Part shown: piece after piece, positions 52,418 to 61,358 of the stretch
Layout: every line of letters starts with the position of its first letter
How positions within the stretch are numbered: the stretch's first letter is position 1
Made by a program: the position numbers and the translations under genes
Source: an uncultured Anaerococcus sp.
GTDB taxonomy: Bacteria > Bacillota > Clostridia > Tissierellales > Peptoniphilaceae
Direction of reading: 5' to 3'
DNA length: 64,000 nucleotides
Assembly (NCBI RefSeq): GCF_943912385.1
Contig: NZ_CALTTY010000001.1
Span: 1 to 64,000, forward strand
The notes under the pieces: model-generated
What the model was told of the DNA's origin: nothing
Databases searched by the model: none
Seen by the model: the letters and a program-made list of their open reading frames with translations, nothing else

Positions 52418-53716
52418 ATGAAATTGCCCAAAACAAAATCTAAGCTAATCTTTGTCCTAGCTGCAGCAGGATCTGCCGTTGGTATGGCAAATGTTTGGGG
52501 ATTTCCCTATAAATTTCACAAGGGTGGCTTGTTTTTTTTGATTTTCTACTTATTTTTCATAGCCCTTTTTTCCTATGTCGGCCTATCTAGCGAATTTGCC
52601 ATAGGAAGGTTGGGCAAGGGATCTGTTGTAAAATCTTATGAAAAGGCCATAAAAACAGGTCGTAAAAATTCGAAAATAGCAGAGATATATGGCTATTTTC
52701 CCCTGTTAATATCCCTGATAATGGCAGTTGGTTATACAATAATAGTATCATATGTGACCAAGGCCTTGATAGATACAGTAAATGGTACCCTACTTATGAC
52801 TGAGCCCACCATTTGGTTTAAGGAATTTTCTGAAAGAAGCCTTTCGGTTATAGAAATTCATCTTTTTATAATCTGTCTGGTTGTATTAATTAGTATGGGT
52901 GGGTTTAAGTCAATCCAAAGGTTAAATACCGTAATTATGCCAACGATGATAGTAATTTATATTATTGTCCTAGTAAAAATGCTGACCCTGCCAAAAATAA
53001 GCGATGGCTACAGGCTCTTATTTAGGTTTGACCTTAAAGATTTTAATATAGGAACAGTCATATCAGCCATGGGAGATGCCCTATTTGCCTTATCAATTAC
53101 TGGTTTTGGTATGGTCTTTGTGGGAAGGATGCTAACTGATAATCATGATATAGTAACAGACTCCAAATTAACTGGCTTATTTGATACTGTTGTTGCTCTT
53201 CTATCAGCCTTTATCATAGTGCCATCAATTGTGGTATTTTCCATGGAGGACGCTGAAGGACCTGCCCTAATTTTCCACATCCTTCCAACAGTCTTTAGTA
53301 CCATGAGGGTTGGAAGGGGTTTTGCCATTTTATTTTACTTGGCTATAATCCTAGCAGGTATAACATCTCTTCAAACAATTTTTGAATCCATAGCAGATAC
53401 CTTGATTAAAGAATTTAAGTTAAGTGACAAAAAAGCTTTAATCCTTATAGGACTTATTGTTTTATTATTTGGCCTTAGCCTCCATCCTCTTTCAAGGTGG
53501 TCCTACCTCATGGATATAACAATTTATTATTTAATACCTCTTGGAGCCATGCTAGGTTCTGTGGTTTGGTTTTATATAATGGATCCAAAAATTTTATTAG
53601 CTGAGATAAATAAGGGCGCTAAGAAAAAAAGAAATGATTCTTTTATAAAATTAGGCAGGTATGTCTATACCCCACTTGTAATTTTAGTATGCTTGGCTTC
53701 GATTTTATTTCATTAA
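52418..53716 (+). CDS. Sodium-dependent amino-acid transporter (NSS family)
   Basis: This 432-residue protein has about 11 membrane segments and the neurotransmitter:sodium symporter N-terminus VLAAAGSAVGMANVWGFP with the unwound TM1 substrate and Na+ site. It imports an amino acid with Na+. Bacterial relatives MhsT and TnaT take up tryptophan and other hydrophobic amino acids, and direct linkage to trpS suggests the same here (inference). A paralogue follows after a gap of 183 bp. Confidence 0.9.
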   Translation: MKLPKTKSKLIFVLAAAGSAVGMANVWGFPYKFHKGGLFFLIFYLFFIALFSYVGLSSEFAIGRLGKGSVVKSYEKAIKTGRKNSKIAEIYGYFPLLISLIMAVGYTIIVSYVTKALIDTVNGTLLMTEPTIWFKEFSERSLSVIEIHLFIICLVVLISMGGFKSIQRLNTVIMPTMIVIYIIVLVKMLTLPKISDGYRLLFRFDLKDFNIGTVISAMGDALFALSITGFGMVFVGRMLTDNHDIVTDSKLTGLFDTVVALLSAFIIVPSIVVFSMEDAEGPALIFHILPTVFSTMRVGRGFAILFYLAIILAGITSLQTIFESIADTLIKEFKLSDKKALILIGLIVLLFGLSLHPLSRWSYLMDITIYYLIPLGAMLGSVVWFYIMDPKILLAEINKGAKKKRNDSFIKLGRYVYTPLVILVCLASILFH

Positions 53717-53720
53717 GATA

Positions 53721-53802
53721 ACTCTTACATTGATAAGAAATTTTTGTTAGATATTTTCAAAGTCTACCAGATTTTTCTATATCTTTGTAAGAGTCTTTTT
53801 TT
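53721..53802 (+). terminator. Long-loop terminator between the two symporter genes
   Basis: ACTCTTACA (53721-53729) pairs exactly with TGTAAGAGT (53786-53794), followed by T7. The 56-nt loop is unusually long and could hold an alternative fold. Confidence 0.6.
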
Positions 53803-53899
53803 CTTGCAATATTTAAAAAATGAGTTATAATTAGACTATGCTTTAACGTGATATACCGGAAAAGAAATTATAGTATTTTATAAAGATAAAGGAGTATTT

Positions 53900-55204
53900 A
53901 TGAATAAATTTAACTCAAAATTAGGATTTATCCTTACAGCTGTCGGCTCTGCTGTCGGAATGGCCAATGTCTGGGGATTTCCGTATAAATTTCAAAAGGG
54001 AGGCCTTGTTTTCCTACTAGCCTACCTAGTTTTTATATCAATTTTTGCCTACTGCGGCCTTGCCAGTGAATTTGCAGTTGGAAGGATGGCCCAGACGGGG
54101 ACCCTTGGTGCTTATGAAAAAGCCTTTAAGACAAGAAATAAGGATACGGTTATTGGAAAATATATTGGCTACATACCCCTGTTAGGATCTTTATTAATTG
54201 CCATAGGTTATGCGGTTATAGTTTCTTATGTTTTAAAGGTCCTTGTTGATTCCCTAACAGGTGCCTTATTGACTGTTGATACCAAGACCTACTTTGATAG
54301 TTTTTCATTAAAAAAATACTCTGTAGTGCCCTTTCATTTTTTTATCATTGCTATTACCCTAATTTCTTGTATAGGAGGGGCGAGTACAATAGAAAAATCA
54401 AATAAGTTTATGATGCCAGCATTTTTTATACTTTTTGTAATACTGGCTATTAGGATTTTTACCCTTCCAAATTCTATAGAAGGCTATAAGTATATGTTTA
54501 GATTTGATAAAAACAAGCTTTCATGGACTACTATCCTTAACGCTATGGGCCAGGCCTTTTTCTCCCTATCAGTGACAGGGTCAGGTATGCTTGTTGTAGG
54601 AGCTTACCTATCAGAAGATGAAGATATTATTTCATCAACAAAGATGACAGGTTTTTTAGATACCATAGCAGCAATGCTATCATCTTTTGTTATGATTCCT
54701 GCTATTGTAGTTTATAATATGGATCAGGCAGGTGGGCCGGGTTTACTTTTCCAAGTACTGCCAACCATCCTTCAAGACATGGCCTTTGGTAGAGTTTTTG
54801 CCATAATTTTGTATACCGCAGTAGTTTTTGGAGGCATATCAAGCCTTCAAAATATGTTTGAGGTCCTTGCTGAATCAATCTTAAAAAGACACCCTAGGAT
54901 AAATCGTAAGATGGTCTTAAGTATAATCGGAGTAATAGTCTTTGCAGTGGGAGTCAATATGGAAATGATTAGCCAGTGGGGTCCCTTTATGGATATAATA
55001 TCTATTTATATAATCCCAATAGGGGCTATGATAGGAGCGGTAAGCTGGTTTTGGATTTTAAAGAAAGATAAGCTGACCTATGCAGTAAACCAAGGTTCAG
55101 ATAAGAAATACGGTAAAAACTGGCACAATTTAGGTAAATACCTATATGTTCCCCTTGCTCTTATTCTGTGTCTTATTGCCCTTATCTTTAAGGTATCATT
55201 TTAA
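53900..55204 (+). CDS. Sodium-dependent amino-acid transporter (NSS family), second copy
   Basis: This 434-residue NSS symporter is clearly paralogous to the preceding gene (LTAVGSAVGMANVWGFPYKF, LASEFAVGRM, ISSLQNMFEVLAES). It has its own AAAGGAG ribosome site and promoter region, so it can be expressed apart from trpS. Divergence in the middle helices suggests a different amino acid is carried, but the substrate cannot be read out. Confidence 0.9.
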   Translation: MNKFNSKLGFILTAVGSAVGMANVWGFPYKFQKGGLVFLLAYLVFISIFAYCGLASEFAVGRMAQTGTLGAYEKAFKTRNKDTVIGKYIGYIPLLGSLLIAIGYAVIVSYVLKVLVDSLTGALLTVDTKTYFDSFSLKKYSVVPFHFFIIAITLISCIGGASTIEKSNKFMMPAFFILFVILAIRIFTLPNSIEGYKYMFRFDKNKLSWTTILNAMGQAFFSLSVTGSGMLVVGAYLSEDEDIISSTKMTGFLDTIAAMLSSFVMIPAIVVYNMDQAGGPGLLFQVLPTILQDMAFGRVFAIILYTAVVFGGISSLQNMFEVLAESILKRHPRINRKMVLSIIGVIVFAVGVNMEMISQWGPFMDIISIYIIPIGAMIGAVSWFWILKKDKLTYAVNQGSDKKYGKNWHNLGKYLYVPLALILCLIALIFKVSF

Positions 55205-55280
55205 GCTAATTAGGATATTTAATATTAAGGAATTTAAAATAAATATTTTGATTTGATTTTAATACTATCTAATTTAATAA

Positions 55281-55317
55281 AAAAATTCCCTCTTGGATTT
55301 CCAAAAGGGAATTTTAT
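55281..55317. terminator. Bidirectional terminator between the symporter and purC
   Basis: AATTCCCTCTTGG (55284-55296) pairs with CCAAAAGGGAATT (55301-55313) with one mismatch across ATTT. It is flanked by A and T runs, so it serves both convergent genes. Confidence 0.88.
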
Positions 55318-55997
55318 TAGCCCAGAACTATTTCAGTAAGTCTTATTGGTTCTATATATTCGTCTTTTTTGTATACTCTCATATTTCCGCCGGATATTTC
55401 ATCTATTAGCATAATTTCATTATTCTCATCAAGACCAAATTCCAGTTTTATATCATAAAGGTCAAGGTCATATTCTTTTAAAGAATCTCTGATTATGGCA
55501 GAAATCTCTCTAGTTAGGCTCTTTAACTTATCATATTGGTCCTTGCTGATTATATTTAAAGCTACTAGGGTTTCTTTTGATATGGTAGGGTCTCCTGCAT
55601 TATCATCTTTTATGGTTACTTCAAAGAGTCCGTCAAGGTCAGAGCCTTCTTCTATATATTTTTTATACCTTCTATAAAAAGAACCGACAGCCTTGTACCT
55701 ACAGATAAATTCAAGTCCCTCTCCCAGGTGTTCTGCTTTTTTTACCTCCATACTAGCTTCATCGATATTTGATGAAATATAATGGGTAGGGATATTTTTA
55801 TCCTTAAGTTTTTTAAAGAAAAATTCTGTAAGCTTAAGCCCAGCAAGCCCCGCTCCATCGATAGAAAGACCGACCTGGTTTTCACCTGGGTCAAAGACTC
55901 CATCCTTTCCAGTTACATCGTCTTTAAATTTCATCAAGATATTGCTATTATCAAGTTCGTAGATATCCTTGGTCTTGCCCTTATAGATTAAATCCAT
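55317..55997 (-). CDS. purC: SAICAR synthetase
   Basis: This 226-residue purine enzyme has KGKTKDIYEL, DVTGKDGVFDPGENQVGLSIDGAGL, FICRYKAVGSFYRRYK and LIDEISGGNMR. It joins CAIR with aspartate to make SAICAR. It stands alone on the minus strand, divergent from purE, rather than inside the operon as in Bacillus, so both directions likely share one control region (55998-56170). GGAGAAG ribosome site. Confidence 0.93.
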   Translation of the reverse strand: MDLIYKGKTKDIYELDNSNILMKFKDDVTGKDGVFDPGENQVGLSIDGAGLAGLKLTEFFFKKLKDKNIPTHYISSNIDEASMEVKKAEHLGEGLEFICRYKAVGSFYRRYKKYIEEGSDLDGLFEVTIKDDNAGDPTISKETLVALNIISKDQYDKLKSLTREISAIIRDSLKEYDLDLYDIKLEFGLDENNEIMLIDEISGGNMRVYKKDEYIEPIRLTEIVLG

Positions 55998-56110
55998 TAT
56001 CTTCTCCTAAAATTTATGATATGTTATTTTGACTTTCTTACACCTAAACTTTATTTACTTAGGGAAAATTGTCAAGTCTTAGTTAAAAAAATAATTACCT
56101 TAATTTTCAT

Positions 56111-56138
56111 TTGCAAAAAATAATAAAATAGATATACT
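56111..56138 (+). promoter_or_regulatory. Promoter of the purEKLFMN operon
   Basis: TTGCAA (56111-56116) and TATACT (56133-56138) are separated by 16 bp, followed by AAGGAG before purE. I see no purine riboswitch and no obvious PurR box in the 173-bp divergent region. Confidence 0.6.
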
Positions 56139-56170
56139 ATTTTTGTAGTAGAAAAAAATAAGGAGTACAA

Positions 56171-56650
56171 ATGTCAAAAATAGCTGTTATTATGGGATCA
56201 ATATCTGACTATGAAACCATGAAGGAATGCTGTCTTATCCTTGATAAGTTCGGTATAGACTATGATAAGAAGGTAGTAAGCGCGCACAGGACACCAGAAT
56301 TAATGGTAGACTTTGCAAAAAACGCTAAGAAAAATGGATATAGCCTAATTATCGCTGCAGCAGGTGGTGCTGCCCACTTACCAGGTATGGTTGCTGCTTC
56401 AACTACCCTACCTGTTATTGGAGTCCCAATTAAATCATCAACTTTAAACGGCGTTGATTCACTGCTTTCAATTGTGCAAATGCCATATGGTGTACCAGTT
56501 GCAACCATGTCGATTGGAAGAGCAGGTGCAAAGAACGCTGCTATTTACGCCTTGTCGATTCTTGCAATAGAAGATGAAAAATTAGCAGAAAAGTACAGGG
56601 ATTTTAAAATTGAATTAGAAAATATAGTAAAGAAAGATATGAAACTATGA
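56171..56650 (+). CDS. purE: N5-CAIR mutase
   Basis: This 159-residue class I PurE has IMGSISDYETMKE, VVSAHRTPELM (catalytic His), AAAGGAAHLPGMVA and SLLSIVQMPYGVPVATMSIG. It moves the carboxyl group of N5-CAIR to C4, working with PurK in the next gene. The 3' end overlaps purK by 4 bp. Confidence 0.95.
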   Translation: MSKIAVIMGSISDYETMKECCLILDKFGIDYDKKVVSAHRTPELMVDFAKNAKKNGYSLIIAAAGGAAHLPGMVAASTTLPVIGVPIKSSTLNGVDSLLSIVQMPYGVPVATMSIGRAGAKNAAIYALSILAIEDEKLAEKYRDFKIELENIVKKDMKL

Positions 56651-57687
56651 TCGAGACTATATTACCCAAAAGCACTATCGGTATAATCGGAGGCGGTCAA
56701 CTTGGTCGAATGCTCGCTATGAGCGCCAAGGAAATGGGCTATAAGGTAGCTATCCTTGACCAAAGAGAAGACGCATGCGCAAGAAAATTTGCAGATTATT
56801 TTATCCATAGTGCTTTTAATGTACACGAAAATATCGAAAAACTTTGCGAAATGAGCGATGTAGTGACCTTTGAGTTTGAAAATATAGATATTAAGTCTTA
56901 TAAAAAACTCGAGGATAAGTATAATTTCGTCCAATCTTCACGCCTACTTGAGATTAGCCAGCACAGGCTAAAAGAAAAAGAATATGCTAGAAGTCTTGGT
57001 ATTCCAACTGTAAAATACTTTGATTCTAACAAAGATGACTACGACATAGATGGCAAATATGTAATGAAAACCACAAGATTTGGCTATGATGGTAAGGGAC
57101 AGGGGATGATTTCTTCAAATGAGGAAGTAGAAGAAGATACCATTCTAGAAGAATTCATAGATCTCGATAAGGAAATATCTGTGGTCGCTGTAAAAGATAT
57201 TGAAGGAATTCAGATTGTCGCTGTGGTTGAAAATGAACATAGGGAAAATATACTCTATAGGTCAAATATCCCTGCAAAGATAACCGAAGAGCAAGAAGAT
57301 GCGGCGATTGAATATAGCAAAAGAATACTTAATGACAATGATTACTACGGGGTTTTAACAGTTGAATATTTTATATCTAATGGAAAAGTAATCTTTAATG
57401 AAATTGCCCCTAGGGTCCATAATTCTGGTCATATAACCCAACAGTCAGCAAGTAAAAGCCAATTCAGGGCTCATATAGAAGCCATTTGCGGGCTAAGGGT
57501 CGGGAAAATAGAAAATAGGGAAGCAACTCTTTATAACATCCTAGGCCAGAACGAAGACTACTTTATAAATTTAATAACAAAAAAACAGGGCTACCTACAC
57601 CTATATGAAAAAGAGGCCCGCCACAATAGAAAAATCGGACACATAAATTTTTTAGGAAGCGTATACCTGGAGGAAGACTTTGAATAA
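56647..57687 (+). CDS. purK: N5-carboxyaminoimidazole ribonucleotide synthase
   Basis: This 346-residue ATP-grasp enzyme has GIIGGGQLGRMLAMSAKEMGY, VVTFEFENID, KTTRFGYDGKGQ (ATP loop), EEFIDLDKEISVVA and FNEIAPRVHNSGH. It carboxylates AIR with ATP and bicarbonate, feeding PurE. It overlaps purE by 4 bp and purL by 8 bp. Confidence 0.95.
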   Translation: MIETILPKSTIGIIGGGQLGRMLAMSAKEMGYKVAILDQREDACARKFADYFIHSAFNVHENIEKLCEMSDVVTFEFENIDIKSYKKLEDKYNFVQSSRLLEISQHRLKEKEYARSLGIPTVKYFDSNKDDYDIDGKYVMKTTRFGYDGKGQGMISSNEEVEEDTILEEFIDLDKEISVVAVKDIEGIQIVAVVENEHRENILYRSNIPAKITEEQEDAAIEYSKRILNDNDYYGVLTVEYFISNGKVIFNEIAPRVHNSGHITQQSASKSQFRAHIEAICGLRVGKIENREATLYNILGQNEDYFINLITKKQGYLHLYEKEARHNRKIGHINFLGSVYLEEDFE

Positions 57688-60600
57688 GAGAATATTTGTT
57701 AAGAAAAGAGCTGGCTACGATAAGGAAAGTGAAAAACTTAAAAACTTATTTAACAGGGACTTTGATCTTGCTTTAGAAAATGTTGATACTTATGTAATCT
57801 ATGACCTATATGACATAAGTGAAGACCTATTTGAAACTGCGAGAGACAGGGTGTTTGCTGAAGTTATGACTGACGAAGTTTTTGAACATATTGACCTTGA
57901 AGGTAAAACTTACATAGCTTATGAGACCCTACCTGCCCAGTTTGACCAGAGAGCAGATTCAGCCATGGAGGCCCTAAGACTAATTGATGAAAATTCGAAA
58001 ACCTTAGTAAGAACAGGAAAGCTCGTAGTCCTTGATGGTGAAGTAAGAGACGAAAAACTTAGGAAAATTAAAGATTATTTAATTAACCCTATTCAATCTA
58101 TGGAAAAAGATCTAACCAGGATGGACTTTTCTATAGATTCTAATATGAAAGAGGTCAAAGACTTAAGAGGCTTTAGGGACTATGGAAAAAAAGATTTAGA
58201 AAATTTAATCGAGGACTTATCCCTCGCCCTAGACCTTGAAGACTTAGAATTTATCAAAGATTATTATAAAAAAGAAGACAGGGACCCAACAGAGACAGAA
58301 ATTTATGTCCTAGATGTCTTTTGGTCTGACCACTGCAGGCACACAACCTTTGAAACAAGCTTAGATGAAGTCAATATAAAATCAAAACTTTTTGAAAAAG
58401 AAATGCAAGATGCCTTCGATTATTATCTAGACTTGAGAAAAGAGCTTAAAATTACAAAGCCAATTAGGCTTATGGATATGGCATCGATTATAGGTAAATA
58501 CCATACAAAAGTTTTGGGAGATACCAATATCGAAGTATCTGAAGAAATCAATGCTTGTTCATTTTTTACAGAAATAGAAAACAAGGGCAAGAAAGAAAAG
58601 TGGCTCATCCAATTTAAAAACGAAACACACAACCACCCTTCGGAAATCGAACCCTTTGGTGGAGCATCAACTTGTATAGGTGGGGCAATAAGAGACCCAC
58701 TTTCAGGAAGATCCTATGTCTACCAGGCCATGAGGGTATCAGGAGCAGGAAATATCCTAGAAAAAAGAGAGGATACTTTAGTAAATAAGTTGCCTCAAGT
58801 TGAAATATCAAAGGGGAAAGCCCTTGGAAATTCTTCCTACGGTAACCAGATAGGACTTGCAACTACCTTTGCTAGAGAAATCTACGACAAGTCTTATGTC
58901 GCAAAGACTATGGAAGTGGGGGCAGTAGTCGGTGCTGTAAAAGACGGCGACTATAAGAGGGAAAAACTCCTTCCTGGAGATATAGTAGTCATGCTTGGCG
59001 GAAGAACAGGCAGGGACGGTATCCAAGGAGCTTCAGGATCATCAGTAATCCACGATGATTCTTCCCTAACTACGGCATCAAGCCAGGTACAAAAAGGAAA
59101 TCCTGTTGAAGAAAGAAAAATTCAAAGGCTATTTAGAAAACCAGAGGTCACCAGACTTATTAAAAAATCAAATGACTTTGGAGCAGGGGGCGTATCTGTA
59201 GCCATAGGTGAATTGTCAGATGGGATAGAAATTTTCCTAGACAGGGTAAAGACTAAATACCAAGGCCTTAACCCAACTGAAATTGCTATCTCAGAATCCC
59301 AAGAAAGGATGGCAGTGGGTCTTGATAAGAAAGACTTTGAGGCCTTTGCTAGAGAATGTGAGAAGGAAAACTTAGAATACGTTCACGTGGCAAATATCAC
59401 CGATAGAAATAGACTTGAAATGTACTACGAAGATGAAAAGATAGTAGACTTTAGAGCTGAATTTTTAGCCACAGCAGGAGTTCGTAAACACGCAAAAGCA
59501 GAGCTTGTTGATAATGTCAGAGAAAATCCATTTGAGTCTAAGGATGTCACAAAAGAAGCTATTTTAGAAGAGCTTAAAGATTTAAATGTCACCAACCAAA
59601 AAGGTATGGTGTCAATGTTTGACTCGTCTGTAGGGGCCCAGACAGTCCTTATGCCCTTTGCTGGAAGGGAAAAAATCACCCCAGTCCAAGCATCTGTAGC
59701 CGCTATCCCAACCCTCTACAGTACACCAGATACAGCAACCATCCTTTCCTATGGATTTATACCAAAGATATCAAAATATTCCCCATTCCTATCAAGTATC
59801 TACGCAGTCTTAGAATCTGTGGCCAAGGTCTATGCAGTGGGTGGGAATAGGGATAGTTTATACTTTTCTTTCCAAGAATATTTTGAAAAACTTTTAGATG
59901 ATCCTAAAAAGTGGGGCAAGGTGAGCCAGGCAATGTTAGGTTCAATCATAGCCCAAAGGGAAATTGGAAGACCTTCCATAGGTGGTAAGGACTCAATGTC
60001 AGGATCTTTTAATGATTTAAACGTTGTAGAAACCCTAATTTCCTTTGCATGTACACCAGTAAAAATAGAAGACGTAATAACACCAGACCTTAAAAAGATT
60101 GGAAATAAGCTTTATATAATAGAAATAGAAAAGGACGAAAAAGCCTATCCGAACCTAAAAAAAGCCATGGATGACTTTGATAAACTAAACCAATATATTA
60201 AAGATAAAAAAGTGGTATCTGCCTATGTCCAAGATTTTGGGTCAGTAACATCTTCTCTAATAAAAATGGCTCTTGGTAATAAGTTAGGCTTTTCAATAGA
60301 TTATGATAAGGCCCTAGACTTTAACCCTTGTTCTATAGTAGTAGAAGCAACTGAAGAGATTGATTTCAAAAAGATTGGTGAAGTTACTGAGAACATCAGG
60401 ATAAATGGAATAGAAATAGGACTTGATGAAGCAGAAAAATCTTACATGTCAACTCTTCGAGAAATCTATCCAACTTATTACAATCTGGATAAAGGCAAGG
60501 TAGAAAATATTTCAAATAAGGGAAATGAAAAAATTTATTACAAGGAAAATGTTGATGAAGTAAGGGTAGTTATTCCAGTTTTCCCAGGCACAAACTCAGA

Positions 60601-61348
60601 ATATGATACCCAAAAAGCCTTTGAAGAGGCAGGAGCTAAGGTAAGCCAGGTTATCTTTACCAATACCAGGGAAGATGACATAGAAAGATCTATCAAGGAA
60701 TTTGTAAAAGAGATTAAAAAATCTCATATAATCGCCCTTCCTGGTGGATTTTCTGCAGGAGACGAGCCAGATGGGTCAGCTAAGTTTATAGTAAATATCC
60801 TAAAAAATGATGAGGTGAAAGAAGCCATCCATGACCATCTTGCTGATAAAAAGCTGATATTAGGTATTTGTAACGGCTTCCAGGCCCTTATCAAATCAGG
60901 ACTCCTTCCTTATGGTAAGATTTGTGATCTTGATGAAGATGACCTAACCTTATTTAGAAATACAGGGCTTAGACATATATCAGATACAGTTATAACCAGG
61001 GTTTCATCAACTAAGTCACCATGGACTCAAAATTTTGACCTTGGTAATATCCATGAAGTCGTCATAAGCCACGGTGAAGGAAGACTAGTGGGAAATAATA
61101 TCGAAGAATTCAAACACCTGGCTGCCTTTCAATATGTAGACTCTGATGGGGATGCGAGTCTAAATGGAAAATACAATCCAAATGGTTCCCTCTATGCTAT
61201 AGAAGGAATGGTCAGTGAAGATGGGCTCATTCTTGGAAAAATGGGTCATTCAGAAAGAAGCCACCATAGTCTATATAAGACCAACACCTTAAAGGATAGG
61301 CAGGACATATTTAAAAATAGTGTAGACTACTTCACTAAAAAATCTTAA
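57680..61348 (+). CDS. purL: FGAM synthase, large single-chain form
   Basis: This 1222-residue protein contains the linker, two AIR-synthetase-like halves (VFWSDHCRHTTFET, NETHNHPSEIEPFGGASTCIGG, SIGGKDSMSGSF) and a C-terminal class I glutamine amidotransferase domain (about 960-1222). The nucleophile is in LILGICNGFQ, and the catalytic His and Glu are in GHSER. Unlike PurF and NadE here, its glutaminase looks complete. It converts FGAR and glutamine to FGAM. The single-chain form replaces the PurSQL complex of Bacillus. Confidence 0.93.
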   Translation: MNKRIFVKKRAGYDKESEKLKNLFNRDFDLALENVDTYVIYDLYDISEDLFETARDRVFAEVMTDEVFEHIDLEGKTYIAYETLPAQFDQRADSAMEALRLIDENSKTLVRTGKLVVLDGEVRDEKLRKIKDYLINPIQSMEKDLTRMDFSIDSNMKEVKDLRGFRDYGKKDLENLIEDLSLALDLEDLEFIKDYYKKEDRDPTETEIYVLDVFWSDHCRHTTFETSLDEVNIKSKLFEKEMQDAFDYYLDLRKELKITKPIRLMDMASIIGKYHTKVLGDTNIEVSEEINACSFFTEIENKGKKEKWLIQFKNETHNHPSEIEPFGGASTCIGGAIRDPLSGRSYVYQAMRVSGAGNILEKREDTLVNKLPQVEISKGKALGNSSYGNQIGLATTFAREIYDKSYVAKTMEVGAVVGAVKDGDYKREKLLPGDIVVMLGGRTGRDGIQGASGSSVIHDDSSLTTASSQVQKGNPVEERKIQRLFRKPEVTRLIKKSNDFGAGGVSVAIGELSDGIEIFLDRVKTKYQGLNPTEIAISESQERMAVGLDKKDFEAFARECEKENLEYVHVANITDRNRLEMYYEDEKIVDFRAEFLATAGVRKHAKAELVDNVRENPFESKDVTKEAILEELKDLNVTNQKGMVSMFDSSVGAQTVLMPFAGREKITPVQASVAAIPTLYSTPDTATILSYGFIPKISKYSPFLSSIYAVLESVAKVYAVGGNRDSLYFSFQEYFEKLLDDPKKWGKVSQAMLGSIIAQREIGRPSIGGKDSMSGSFNDLNVVETLISFACTPVKIEDVITPDLKKIGNKLYIIEIEKDEKAYPNLKKAMDDFDKLNQYIKDKKVVSAYVQDFGSVTSSLIKMALGNKLGFSIDYDKALDFNPCSIVVEATEEIDFKKIGEVTENIRINGIEIGLDEAEKSYMSTLREIYPTYYNLDKGKVENISNKGNEKIYYKENVDEVRVVIPVFPGTNSEYDTQKAFEEAGAKVSQVIFTNTREDDIERSIKEFVKEIKKSHIIALPGGFSAGDEPDGSAKFIVNILKNDEVKEAIHDHLADKKLILGICNGFQALIKSGLLPYGKICDLDEDDLTLFRNTGLRHISDTVITRVSSTKSPWTQNFDLGNIHEVVISHGEGRLVGNNIEEFKHLAAFQYVDSDGDASLNGKYNPNGSLYAIEGMVSEDGLILGKMGHSERSHHSLYKTNTLKDRQDIFKNSVDYFTKKS

Positions 61349-61358
61349 GGGGTAGGTT

